Below are positions 1-11,900 of a stretch of DNA of 64,000 nucleotides, piece after piece. A model generated the notes under the pieces. It had not been told where the DNA came from. It saw nothing but the letters and a program-made list of their open reading frames with translations, and made no database searches. The translations under genes and the position numbers were made by a program. Source of the DNA: Pomphorhynchus laevis (Eukaryota > Acanthocephala > Palaeacanthocephala > Echinorhynchida > Pomphorhynchidae); the NCBI GenBank assembly GCA_012934845.2, contig WNNJ02003300.1, positions 248,001 to 312,000 of the forward strand, in the 5' to 3' direction. Position 1 is the stretch's first letter, and each line of letters starts with the position of its first letter.

Positions 1-2175
1 ACCAGTATTAATTTCGATTACCTTGCAATATTTTTTAAAGTGTGCTTTAATTACTTTAAGTATTTTATTCATATAGACAGAAAGTGGTTTTAATGTACAT
101 TTAAACGCACTACATATGAACCTAGGTTTTATTGGATTTTTATGTAATTTTGGATTCCAATATAATATAGGTATAGTTTTATTATCTGATTCAACCTTTA
201 TACCCTTTTTATCAATTAAAGAACAGTCACTTGTAATAAATGTTTCTAAACTCAACTTACTACGTTCATATGCTCGATTTACATTTAAATCATTAGAATT
301 AACCTCTTTCATTAGTATATCATAATAAAGCTTTTTGCATATGAAGACAAAGTTATTACTAGCTTTATCAATAGTTGTTATTATATACTTAGTCTTTAAT
401 TCAGTAAGTTCTTTATACATATCTTTATTAATTTTATCTTTCCTTTTATAATTGTTTGTTATTTTCATTTTATTTTTAATTTTATCAAATATATAATCTT
501 TCCAAATTTTTATCTTAGATATATTCGAGCTTTCACTATTAATCAGCTTACTAAAGTAATCATTTAAGTTATTATATAACGAACTGTAAATTTTATTTTT
601 GTCGTTGTTGTTATTTAATCTATATTTATACACTTTTGATAGCAGCTTTCTTTGAAGAACTTAGCAAAAGAGATGGCTAAGTCTGAGGATACGAAGGATA
701 TCCTGTAGTAGTTATTTATCACTCTTGCAGAGTTAAACATAACTCTATTAGGTTGTGTATTAATAAATTTTCTCAAAAATTCGTTGAAATACTGTTTTTT
801 TTTGCATTGGAATTGTGGGAGTAATGCTAACCAGATTAAGGAGTGTCTTAATCGGAGGAAGATTAAGATTAATCACGATTTAGAACAGTGAAGTTAATAA
901 CCTCAATTTCTTCAGATTGCTTGAACTTGATTTATAGATCATTTTACATTACAATAACCGTCTATTATACAACTTAACTTATAAACTATACAATTTTTCT
1001 GTTACATTTAGAAGATCTAAAATAAAAATCATAATACCCTTTTGATAGCAGCTTTCTTAATTCACAATTTTCAATTAATTCTAGATTATGGGTACATATA
1101 TGTTCATTTATTTTATCAAAACTAAGACTTTTACAATTGCATTCTGTTTCCATTGTTTCTAATATTATCGTTACATATTGATTTTAATTCTTTATTATAA
1201 TTACAAATTTTTCGTCCTAATGGTGGTAGGAGTTTATACCTTATTTTAGGAATATATTTACTTAAATCTGACCCTATTATTTCTTTACTTTTAGAATTAT
1301 TTAAAAGTCCGGCTATATTTATGTTATCTATACATTTATTAATAAAGTTTATGGTTAATGTATATTTTCTATTGTTATTATTTACATTTATTGTATGATT
1401 ATAGTATTTTGTATTACAATAACTGTCTATTATACAACTTAGCCTATTATAGTCGTTAATTAATTTTTGATTTATTGAACATATGATATCTTTAGAAAAA
1501 CTTTTATATTTACATAAAGATCTTTTAGCTTATTATCACTTAAAAGTTGTTTTAATATTTCTAATTGTTCATTTATATACATATCTTTTTTAATATTTTT
1601 AACTCTATTTTTCCTATTCCTTTTATCACCATGACTTCTTGGTTTGCGTTTAACCGGATTATTATAATATAGTTGTTTATTATGTATTATACTACTTCTG
1701 CCAATTCCTTGTACCACGTCATTCAATCCTAATGGGTACATGGAATTAAGCGTTTTAATCCAAAAATCTTCTTTTTCTAATAGTTTTTGATTTAATATAG
1801 AAATGTTTTCTTCGATAATATGTTCTAAAATAAATAATTTACAGTTTTTAATATCATGTCCTATTAATCTCATATGTTATGAAATATAGTTTGACTATTA
1901 TGCTGTATATTATATATGTGTTGCCTAAACCTAGTTTTTAACATTTGATATGTTTTTCCTATATATTGCAATCCACATGTACATTGTATAAGATACACTA
2001 CACCTGCGGTATTATCATTAATATTTAATGAAAAACATTTGTTTGTCGTATTACTTACGATACAATTATTATTATTTATAACATCACAAACTATAAAATT
2101 TTTTCTGTTATATTTAAAATATCTAAAATTGAAATCATTAGTACTTACGTATTTTTCCAATATGGTTGAGTACAT
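1..2175 (-). mobile_element. Penelope-like element, N-terminal GIY-YIG type (truncated by window edge)
   Basis: Read on the minus strand, 2175-1870 encodes a GIY-YIG nuclease core: VVYLIQ, then CTC (a CxC pair), then LQYIGKT and RFRQHI. 1873-1472 encodes its second half (FWIKTLNSMYPLGLND) in a shifted frame and then a basic linker. Downstream, about 1185-1, comes the N-terminal part of the PLE reverse transcriptase (cysteine pair, LSKGYKYRL, DKASNNFVF). The nuclease precedes the RT, unlike classical Penelope where it is C-terminal. This order, with the CxC insertion, is known from Chlamys/Naiad PLEs. The copy is broken: one frameshift at the nuclease, several small indels and a foreign 386-bp insertion. 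The RT part is almost identical to 62343-63170. Confidence 0.85.
653..1038. mobile_element. 386-bp insertion in the PLE with 20-bp direct repeats
   Basis: CTTTTGATAGCAGCTTTCTT is present at 633-652 and again at 1039-1058. The uninterrupted sequence is seen in the sister copy near 62975. The insert itself ends in pieces resembling PLE DNA from 1400-1440 and 2095-2140, so it is a rearranged or 5'-truncated PLE-related insertion. A repeat this long fits a target-site duplication made by a target-primed element. Confidence 0.6.
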
Positions 2176-2219
2176 GTAACTTTTAAGTCATAATTTTTAA
2201 CGTTGCTTTTTCGGTGTCG

Positions 2220-2440
2220 CCACCTAGTTTAGTTGACTCAGACTAAACTTACAACGGGCCATCCAGCAGCATCTGACAGGGGGCTGCCCTGCTTAAGGCG
2301 GTTGCAGGCTGGAACAAGATCTATAAAGATCTACCACCTTCACTCCACGCGCTACGCGACCTGGCTATTAGCCATTACCTGGTCTCTTAAACGTGAATAC
2401 GTGAAGCAGTTTACATTTTAAAGTGTAAACACCTTTGGAT
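2220..2440. other. GC-richer island of unknown nature
   Basis: About 200 bp of markedly higher GC between PLE pieces. Contains two small hairpins (AGATCT...AGATCT and GTTTACA...TGTAAAC near 2410-2432). A 62-codon open frame is present but has no recognisable motif. Could be the 5' leader of the upstream PLE or a SINE-like remnant; I do not recognise it. Confidence 0.3.
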
Positions 2441-2519
2441 GTAAACTTTTTCCTTTTTTAAGAATTAATAATTGAAAATAAGAAAAAATAACAGTAAAGT
2501 CGTAACCAATAATACATAG

Positions 2520-3115
2520 TTTCAGTATTTCTGGCAGAGGTCATTTTACCGAGAAAACAATGTCCACAGGTCAATAATAACATGTCAGTAGAACAAATTA
2601 AATCAGCTAACTGAGTCTACGTATTTAATATAATTATAAAATAAACAAAACATAATAATGCTAAATCAAAATTTAATAATTAAATAAGAAAATTAATAAT
2701 TGTTTTTAGATTTTCTATAATATAAATCAAGTTAAAATAAAAAAATATAAATTTGAAATAAAAGTCATTTTTATGAATTGAGTAATAAATAACAGACGTT
2801 GTATCAGAATAAGAATTAGAGGTCATCAGGAGGAACTGCTATGCTATCAGGTTTCGGCCCCTAACTCCTCTACACAACATAGCAGCGGGGCCAAATACAT
2901 GCTAATGATGTATTTCCTCTGATAAATTATCTTGTATCTTATTCTAATGCAAAGTATATTATTTATTATCCATCCATAAAAATTTGCCACTTAAGAGTTT
3001 AAATTTATTCTTTATATTATTGTGTTGATCTATATATTTTACTATTTTCTATTTATTTAATGTATTTTTATTTGAAGTTTATTTTTTTTGATTTCTATGT
3101 AATTTTACGTAGATT
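2520..3115 (-). mobile_element. 5'-truncated PLE copy with tail cassette
   Basis: Minus strand: remnant of the RT C-terminus (about 3110-2960, the KYINQHNNIKNKF-like end), stop, the conserved tail cassette (2935-2815), then an AT-rich tail ending near the motif GTTAGCTGATT. A further unit at 2520-2590 also recurs at 13895-13965 next to the same boundary. Confidence 0.7.
2815..2935 (-). ncRNA. PLE tail cassette: hammerhead-like three-way fold, copy 1
   Basis: Minus-strand order: AGAGG, AAAT, a small hairpin AAATAC...GTATTT, GGCCCC, CTGCTATG, ..., GGGGCC, GAAACC, ..., CATAGCAG, then CTGATGA and CCTCT. CTGCTATG pairs with CATAGCAG, and AGAGG with CCTCT. The GAAA and CTGATGA boxes sit where a hammerhead with an open stem II would place them, but two extra bases separate stem I from CTGATGA. 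GGCCCC/GGGGCC can form a competing pseudoknot. Best-preserved copy. Confidence 0.5.
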
Positions 3116-3119
3116 CAGA

Positions 3120-3375
3120 TCAGCTAAATCTACGTATTTTAAATGAATTAACTATGAATTGACTAATAAATAACAGACGATGTATAAGAATAAGGATTAG
3201 AGGTCATCAGAAAGAACTGCTTTATCATTGGGTTTCGGCCCCTTACTCCTCCACCCAACATAGCAGCGGGCCAAGTACGTGTTAAGGACGTATTCCTCTG
3301 ATTAAATTTGATTAGATAATATCTTATTCTAATATTCTAATTATCCATCCATAAAAATTACCCTATTACATGTGT
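3120..3375 (-). mobile_element. second adjacent PLE tail copy
   Basis: Repeats the layout of the previous entry in the same orientation: cassette at 3303-3188, AT-rich tail with AATAAATAACAGACG, boundary motif near 3115-3130. It lacks nearly all RT codons. Head-to-tail copies of PLE ends are typical of this class. Confidence 0.65.
3188..3303 (-). ncRNA. PLE tail cassette, copy 2
   Basis: Same order of arms and boxes as the copy at 2815-2935. CTGATGA and CCTCT/AGAGG are kept; the stem I arm is weakened on one side. Confidence 0.45.
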
Positions 3376-3376
3376 G

Positions 3377-4800
3377 CTTTAAGTTTTACCACTTTCTTCT
3401 ATCTTATATCTTGCTGCTTCTATCGTAATGTACAGAACATTTAAACGTGATCAACATCTAGTGGTATACGCTAATGATGTCACATCCCTGTTCTCTGGAC
3501 TCAGGTGTATATACATTTATTATCCATTTTCGTGAATTTAGCAAATTTTAAGGAAAATAGAAACTAAGGAAAATCAAACACGAAAACGGTTATTCAATAT
3601 TTCAATGGCAACTGCCCTTAAGAAAACATTTTTACAGCTTTAACTTTATTTATATTCTCTACATCGCTACAAAATTGATAAAAGAAAAATATACAACAAA
3701 AGAAAACGATCAAACAAAACAATATCACATATTTAAGCAAAACAAAACATCAACCATAGGAACAAATACAAAAATAAAAGACAAACAAAAAATTATTAGA
3801 CGCATACGTCTTATTAACCCCACCAGGTTTTCATAGTACTTAAAAGATCGCTCGGTTCCTTCATCAATTGATGAAGTTCATCGGTTTTGTCAAGATAACA
3901 GTAATCAGCTTGCTTTAGCTGTTTTTCTTTACTTTTCCGCTGCATTTGACCGCATCTCCATTTGTTATCTCTTCTCTTAGGTCCATCGGGTTACTTGTGA
4001 AAATTGTTAACAGGGTGGAGAGACTGCTACACACTAAACTATTTTTATGAAGGCGACTTGATGCTCGTCAGTTCTACCCTATTACATGTGTGCTTGTTGT
4101 ACTTGGGCAACTGATTCCTTAGTTTTATTTATCCTTATTATTTTCTTCTATCTTATATTTTGCTGCTTCTATCGTAATGTACAGAACATTTAAACGTTAT
4201 CAACATCTAGTGGTATACGCTAATGATGTCACAGCCATGTTATCTGGACTCAAGTGTATATATGTAGTCACGGACATCAACCATTTCTTTTTAAGATTAA
4301 ATGACCAGTTAATCACGCACAATCTTACTCTCAACTTATCTAAATCGCAGGTAGTTGTATTTAATGGTGCCTCTGCGTCAAAGAAAAAACTAAAGAAACT
4401 AGCAATCACAGCCCTCTCTCCTTCATATTGAATAATTAACTACTCTCTACTTTTAAACACCGAGTAAAATAGCTGTGGTGTACCATTATGGTTAAATGGT
4501 CGACCGGATCAGACTGGAATAAATTCAAGAGTGTACTGAAGATAGCTAGATGGGCTCTGAAACGGGCTCTGCATCTGTCATTAAGTAAGTAAGCTCAGAT
4601 TAGCCTCTGGGGTACCTGGGCAATCTCGTGATAAGTCTACTTTTCTAGAGGACGACGCACAGAACAAAGACTAAAGTTTCTTTAACTTTTCGTTTCGAGA
4701 TTACCTACCATAGTACGCCTCGACTAGATGCTCAGGTGTGTGAAAGACCCTGGGTGGCTCATACAGAAGGCGACGGACTGTGGTAATCTGGAGGTATCTG
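3377..4800 (+). mobile_element. decayed relative of the 45185-49026 LINE
   Basis: RT remnants parallel the intact LINE: HQFCQDNS-like text near 3880, HLVVYANDVTAMLSG at 4200-4250 (YADD replaced by YAND), then LNLSKSQVVVFNG and RRRTEQRLKFL-like remnants down to 4790. 3377-3515 is a partial duplicate of 4085-4260, so the RT active-site stretch occurs twice. Many stops; not functional. Confidence 0.7.
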
Positions 4801-5770
4801 ATCCACTTGCCTGTCATCATTGAAAACTTAATTATTCGTCAGATTTCACCTATCCGATTTCCTGTTGGATAATGAATTTTGGTAATGAATTTTTATTATA
4901 TTTACCTCTAAGTTTTTGCATGCGAAAGAACCAATTATTTAAATACAAAATAACACTCAGTAAAGCGCATCATTATGCATACACAAAAACAAACAGGCAT
5001 TAATTATATTTTAACTTCAGGTTATAGTCAGGTTTATTATAGCCATTAGGTTAGACTCACGAGTAATATTAAAATGCTTTTATTATCCGTGATAAATATT
5101 TACTTTCGTACGACAACACAATAAATAATAATAAATAATTATAAACAATAAATAATTGTTATAATTGTTGAAATGTTTTATGAATTGACTAATAAATAAC
5201 AGACGATGTATCAGAATAAGGATTAGTTTATGTATAAGAATAAGGATTATATATGTATAACAGACGATGTAAGGATTAGAGGTTATAATGATAAACTGCA
5301 ATTTTATCACGTTTCTGTTGATATTCCTCGACCCAACGTATATTAAATTATTTATAATTATTTATAAGACTTCATTTATCTTTTAACTTAAAAATCTAAA
5401 ATTGAAATTTTAAATAAAAGTCAATTTTTTGAATTGACAAATAAATGATATTTATCAGAATAAAATTTATGGTTATCATGAGGAACTGTTTTTATCATGT
5501 TTTGATTTTAAAATCAATTTCAAAACCGCATATGTAATGAATAATTTTGTTTTTATCATTCTATTAATTTCATGATTCCTATTTTAATGCTTAAATTACC
5601 ATATTTTCTTCAGAATTTGTTAATTTCATAAAGAATTATAGAATTAACAAATTCCATAATGGCTAATTATTAATTAGCCATTATGTTAGAGTAATATTAA
5701 AATGCTTCTATTATCCGTGATAAATATTTGCTTTTGTAAGACAACATTAATCTGTGCAATTTATTTTAAG
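4800..5770. other. AT-rich spacer with PLE-tail scraps and a local duplication
   Basis: 5160-5330 is a rearranged PLE tail (AATAAATAACAGACGATG, GATTAGAGGT). 5068-5115 recurs at 5693-5745 (AAAATGCTT, TTATCCGTGATAAATATTT), just upstream of the first host exon. No gene seen. Confidence 0.5.
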
Positions 5771-5984
5771 TTTACGCAATCTCAACTGGAGTCAGAACGA
5801 TACAAAGTCATTTATATTGTACACAAATTAGTCGAAATAGAAGAAATGAAAAGCTACATTATCAATCTGAACTGGATAGTAGATATTGTTCATTTCGGTT
5901 TATTTGATCAAGCCGAACGTATACGACGACTTACATATCAAATCGCATCAAGATTAATTAAAGATAATACATATGTCGAGCAAG
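5771..5984 (+). CDS. NCAPG: CAP-G exon 1 of window
   Basis: Acceptor TTTTAAG, donor CAAG|GTAAAC, 71 codons plus 1 nt. Encodes a helix pair and the box RIRRLTYQIASRL, which is the best match to CAP-G. Ends in phase 1 and joins the next exon across a 16.4-kb intron. Earlier exons are not visible in 1-5770, which is filled by PLE and LINE debris. Confidence 0.75.
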
Positions 5985-8900
5985 GTAAACTTAGTATTTC
6001 AAATTTACAACTTCATATGGCCTCTTAGTTTCAAGTGGATGACCATTTAATAAAATTGTTTTAAAATAAAACATACGAGGATATCAAGCAAAATAAATTA
6101 TCATTTAAATTAGCCTTGCATAATAAAGATTAATTTTTTAAAATAAAAACACATAATAAAAAACAATCTAAGTGGATCAAAGTTCATAGCTTTTGCTTGC
6201 TAAAGATGATCTGGATTCCCTACATTGAAGTAGTTTTTACCAGAATTATAGTGTGATAACCAAAGAGAACAACAATTGCGGGTATGCATAGCTCCACCAC
6301 AAAAGTAGCATATTTTCTTGCATATCTTTTGAACTAGAGAAATAGATTTTTCATTTTCTGATTTATCAGTATTTAGTTTAGAGCTTTGGGTCTCTTTCAT
6401 GTCATTTACTGTGAATTCGGATGTGTGTCGATATTCGTTTGATTGAATTTGGGCTGATTCGATTGTTCGAGCGACTTGATACGCTTTCTCTTTATCAATG
6501 TCATTGGTATCAAGTATGCGCTGACGAATTTCATTTGACTGCAATCCCGTAATAAATGAATCGCAAATGAGAATATCACGCAGCTCGTTAGCTTTCACAT
6601 CCTTAAAAGTACATTGACGAGCAAGCGTTTTAAGACGATCCACATAATTAGATATCGATTCATCGAGAGCTTGTCTGGCCGAGCATAACAAATGTCGTTT
6701 GTAAACCGAATTTGTAGTTTTATGAGTGATTTGTCGAGTAAATCCATTGCTGAGTCATAATTTGGACATTCCTCGATCTTATCAAATAACTGTGCTGACA
6801 TTGATATTTTCAGAAGATCAAGCTTGTCATCTGCAGAATCGATTTTGATACGTTTAATGAAAGTTTCAAAACGATATCGCCAGTGGCGCCATTCGCGTTC
6901 TACATCAGGACAGTATGTGGTCAGTTTAAGTGTATCAGGCTTGAACAGAGATTCCCTCAATCACAATTCCAGACCATCCGTGAATAAAATTGTGATAACC
7001 AAAGAGAATAAAATGGCTTTTATTCACGAATCTACAAATATTAATAGGTAATAATAGATATAAACAAGATAGTAAACTTTATAAACAAGATAGTGATCAA
7101 TGTAATACCACATTCATCCCATGTGATGATTTTGGAAGTAAGCTGGATTTATTCGACTCCTGGTACTTCGTCGGTAGAATTCTTGAGTAGCTACAGGATG
7201 AAGGTTTACATCGGGAATTTAAGTCTTCTTTGAGTTCACGTTCTTATCGATATTGTCGGAGACATCATATTTCTTTCCATCGTTGTTATCTTCAGACAGC
7301 TGGTTAGTATCAAAAATGTCTAGACTGTTGTCGTCATCGGTCCTTAATGTTCCAGGATTATAAATATCAACATTGTTTGGATCCTTGTAAATGCAGGTTT
7401 CTGAAGGACAACGAGATATATGCCGAGTTGATATATTCGCTTCCTTCCAAGATGGAAATTCAATATGTGCAGTGTTAGGATTAGCGTTTATCAATTTTGC
7501 TTTAAGCAATTTATCGTCATATTTATCCTAATTGTAGAAGTTTCGTACAAATATAGGACCGGGATTAGATAGCCATTTGGGCAAGTTGAATTTTGCTAGC
7601 AAACGTCTAAGGAAGTTAAAGATACGATAGTGGGGCATCGAACCGGTAGCGGTACATAATAGTCCCCGGATTGACTGAAGACATTCAGTGAGAACAGTTT
7701 CCCAAGCATCAACAGGACGATTGTAGTCTCTAAGCCGCAAAAGTATAGCGATCCATAAAATGCAGTGGTAGCGCTCGATATGTCCGTTTACGACCGGATC
7801 GTACGAAGAAGAATGACTGCTACCGTACCAATAATGCTCAGATAATCTGTGAATTTTTTCGACATGAAGGATGACCCGCGATCTGAATGTACAAATTCAG
7901 GAGGGTCAAATATTGACACAATGCTGCGTAGACAATTAATCACTATTTGTGTGGACATATCTCGGCATTCGAAAGCAAACAGATATCGAGAATATTCATC
8001 GATGACTGTCATCAAATATTTCTGGCCTGATGAACTAAACAATGGCCTTTAAAGTCAAGTGAAATCCTTTTAAATGGTTGCGTAGCTCTGATGAGGGCGG
8101 TCTTTGGATGCTTAAAGAAGTTCGGTTTTAACAAAGAACATTTAACGCAATAAGAGACAACATAACGAACGTCTTCAGAGCTATATGGGAGTTGATTCGA
8201 TTGAATGAAATTGTACAAACGATTGACTCCAGGGTCCAAAGTGTCGCGTGAAGTTCGTAAAGGAGCTTTAAATCTTTTTGTTTGTTGAAATACCCGTAAC
8301 TTGATGCACAGATATCCCTAGACATTGAGTCGGCCACACCATTCAACTTTCCAGGCCGATAAATGATGCAATACTTAAATTCAGATAAATCGAGACGCCA
8401 TCTTTGCAACTTTTCATTTTTTATTTTACTCTTATGATTCCTGTTAAATATAAAGGAAACGGACCTTTGATCAGTTAGAACATTGAAAGTTCGACCAGAC
8501 AAATAGTGCCTTCAATATCGTAATGCTTCGAGATGGCGAGGGCCTTCTGCTAAATAGCGGAATGTCCAACGGCAATCTTGCTAAGAGTATGTGCATAAAA
8601 GGCAACGGGTTTGTTATCCTGTATTTATACGGCACCTATGGCATGGAGAGAGGCGTCAGTCTCAACTGTAAATGTCTTATTGAAATCGATGGGTGTTAGT
8701 GTAGCTGAAAAAATGAGATCACGAATTAGCTCAAAAGAGCGCCTTGCTACCGGTGTAATAGGAAAATTCGTAGTATTAGCTAACGGACGAATCTGCGACG
8801 AAAAGTTTAAATACGTTTGGAAAAATGAGAGAAGAGGCCAACAATTCTTCGTAATTGACGTTTATTTTGAGGTACTTGCAGTTCTCGCAAAGATGATACA

Positions 8901-11900
8901 CGATTAGGATCATGCCGTTTAATACCATTACCAACTTGATATCCCAGAATATTGATCATCGTCTTATTAAAAATACATTTTGATTCATTTAGTGTTATTC
9001 GGTACTTAGAAGCAACTTCACGAAAGTTTGCCAGATTTGTATCGTGTTTGTGCTGGGATTTGACGCACACAATAATGTCGTCAAGATATGAGTATGTTCC
9101 GGTTAAGTTTTCTTTTTCTATGATCTCGTTGATTATTCGTTGGAAAGCGGCCACAGCATTCGTGAGTCCGAATGGCATTCGCTGAAATTGATAGAGTTTA
9201 CCATCAGCCTCGAATGCCGTCAAAAATATTTCGTTTGCTCATAAGGGAACTTGATGATAAGCACTTTTGAGATCTAGAGTGCTAAACACGTTATTGCTCG
9301 ATATGGTATCAATCAAGTCGTCTATTCGGGCATGGGATAAGCGTCAAGTACAGTGAATCTATTTACTGTCTGTGAATAATCTACAACAAGACGACGACAT
9401 TGCGCGCGCTATGGTGATCGACTGTGCTCGATGATTCCCTCAGCAAACATTCGTTTTACTTCCAAAGCAATGAAGCGATTATCTTCGATATTATGTCGTC
9501 GAGACGGAATTGTTACAGGTTTCCAGTCTTTGAAATCGTCTGAAAATAACGACGGTAAATTGATTTGCATACTAGACAATTGTCCAATTGTCAATGTCTC
9601 TTGCTTATTAGTTCCTCGAAGTGGAATTGAAATACTTGAATGTAAGCGCAAGAATGGATGACCAAGTATCAAATCACGGCATAGGTGAGGCATGACGAAA
9701 CATTGAACGTCAGAATAGTTGCGATTACAGTAAGATATCGATATCACACATTGTTCCTCTCATACAGAGGTAAACGATGAATCAGCCATGGAAATCCTAA
9801 CACAACAAGATTCTGTAGGAACACCTAATTTGCGAATTACTGAAGAATCGACGAAATTGGAAGAGCTTCCAGTGTCGATAAGCGCATCCAGCTTTTGAGT
9901 TCCAACACGAACTTGTACCGTCATGTCGTTTAGCTTTGATGCATCACTATTCGCATTTTGACAAGAAATGATATTAAGTGATTCACCGTCGGACGTGTAT
10001 GGTCGAGTACTACGATTATATTTTTGCCGCGATCGAAAGATCTTAGCTTGACAAACTTTCTCGTAGTGCCCAAGTTTTGAGCAAAATGAACATTCAGCAT
10101 CCCGGGCTGGACAACAATTGCGGGTATGCATAGCTCCACCACAAAAGTAGCATATTTTCTTGCATATCTTTTGAACTAGAGAAATAGATTTTTCATTTTC
10201 TGATTTATCAGTATTTAGTTTAGAGCTTTGGGTCTCTTTCATGTCATTTACTGTGAATTCGGATGTGTGTCGATATTCGTTTGATTGAATTTGGGCTGAT
10301 TCGATTGTTCGAGCGACTTGATACGCTTTCTCTTTATCAATGTCATTGGTATCAAGTATGCGCTGACGAATTTCATTTGACTGCAATCCCGTAATAAATG
10401 AATCGCAAATGAGAATATCACGCAGCTCGTTAGCTTTCACATCCTTAAAAGTACATTGACGAGCAAGCGTTTTAAGACGATCCACATAATTAGATATCGA
10501 TTCATCGAGAGCTTGTCTGGCCGAGCATAACAAATGTCGTTTGTAAACCGAATTTGTAGTTTTATGAGTGATTTGTCGAGTAAATCCATTGCTGAGTCAT
10601 AATTTGGACATTCCTCGATCTTATCAAATAACTGTGCTGACATTGATACTTTCAGAAGATCAAGCTTGTCATCTGCAGAATCGATTTTGATACGTTTAAT
10701 GAAAGTTTCAAAACGATATCGCCAGTGGCGCCATTCGCGTTCTACATCAGGACAGTCTGTGGTCAGTTTAAGTGTATCAGGCTTGAACAGAGATTCCCTC
10801 AATCACAATTCCAGACCATCCGTGAATAAAATTGTGATAACCAAAGAGAATAAAATGGCTTTTATTCACGAATCTACAAATATTAATAGGTAATAATAGA
10901 TATAAACAAGATAGTAAACTTTATAAACAAGATAGTGATCAATATGATACCCCATATAGATATTCTTATTCTCAAACTAGTTATGCATTTATTGTATGGC
11001 ACACTAGTTTTGATTGAAATCTTCCTTGCAATTAGCTTTAAGAGGTTGGAAGCCATATTTCCTTCTCATCTGTTACAGCAAGCACAACAGGTATGAGTGC
11101 TGCGCATTCTATATAAGATATACACTCTGCGTATTTTGAAAATTTTCTGTTCTCATGGTATTTGTAACACGATGTTGATTCTGAATTTAGATAAGAAGGA
11201 GCGTGATTGTTGAAAGTACAAACATCCATAAAAGATATCTTTGTTCTTTCTCCAATGAGTCCATAACGGGCAATGTCCAGCCTTGCTTCACGATCGCGTG
11301 TAGTGGTTTATTTTTCGAAAGATATTTCTTCTCTCACAGGCTGAAGACCAAGTTCAATGGTCACATATGTGTATATACCATATGTATATGTGTATACACA
11401 TATGTGTATATGTGTATATACCTTTGCATATTCTTTCACAATATTCAACTGAGCCCAAAGGAATACCAAGAACTATTACACCAACCGATGTGACATTAAT
11501 CCCAGTGTTCTTAAAAACTTCTGCTTGCAATAATTTACTTCCTTCCTGTACTATTGAATTTGCATTTGTTAAGAATCCTTAGTTTGGACTGATTATCTGT
11601 AGTTTATCTCAAACTTTCACAAGATTGTCCGCTTTCCCTACTAGGCACGCATCATTGACGTACCATCTATGATGTACATTTGGTGCTATGATGTACATTA
11701 CCTTTCAAAATAAAAATAATAATGCTAAATCAATAAATCAAAATTTAATAATTAGATAATAAATAATTATAAATAATTGTTATAAGATTTTAATTCACTA
11801 TGTGACCACAGTGAAGAAATCTTTAAAGTCCTCTGATTTAGTGTTTGTGTGGACAACGCTTAATGTTTAAAAAAGACAGAGGGAACATGCTTGTCGTAAA

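Noticed and set aside
2815-2935. HDV-type double pseudoknot for the PLE cassette (GGCCCC/GGGGCC with CTGCTATG/CATAGCAG)
   Set aside because: Attractive in copy 1, but the GGCCCC/GGGGCC helix is lost in most copies while the CTGATGA and AGAGG/CCTCT elements persist. Kept only as a competing fold.
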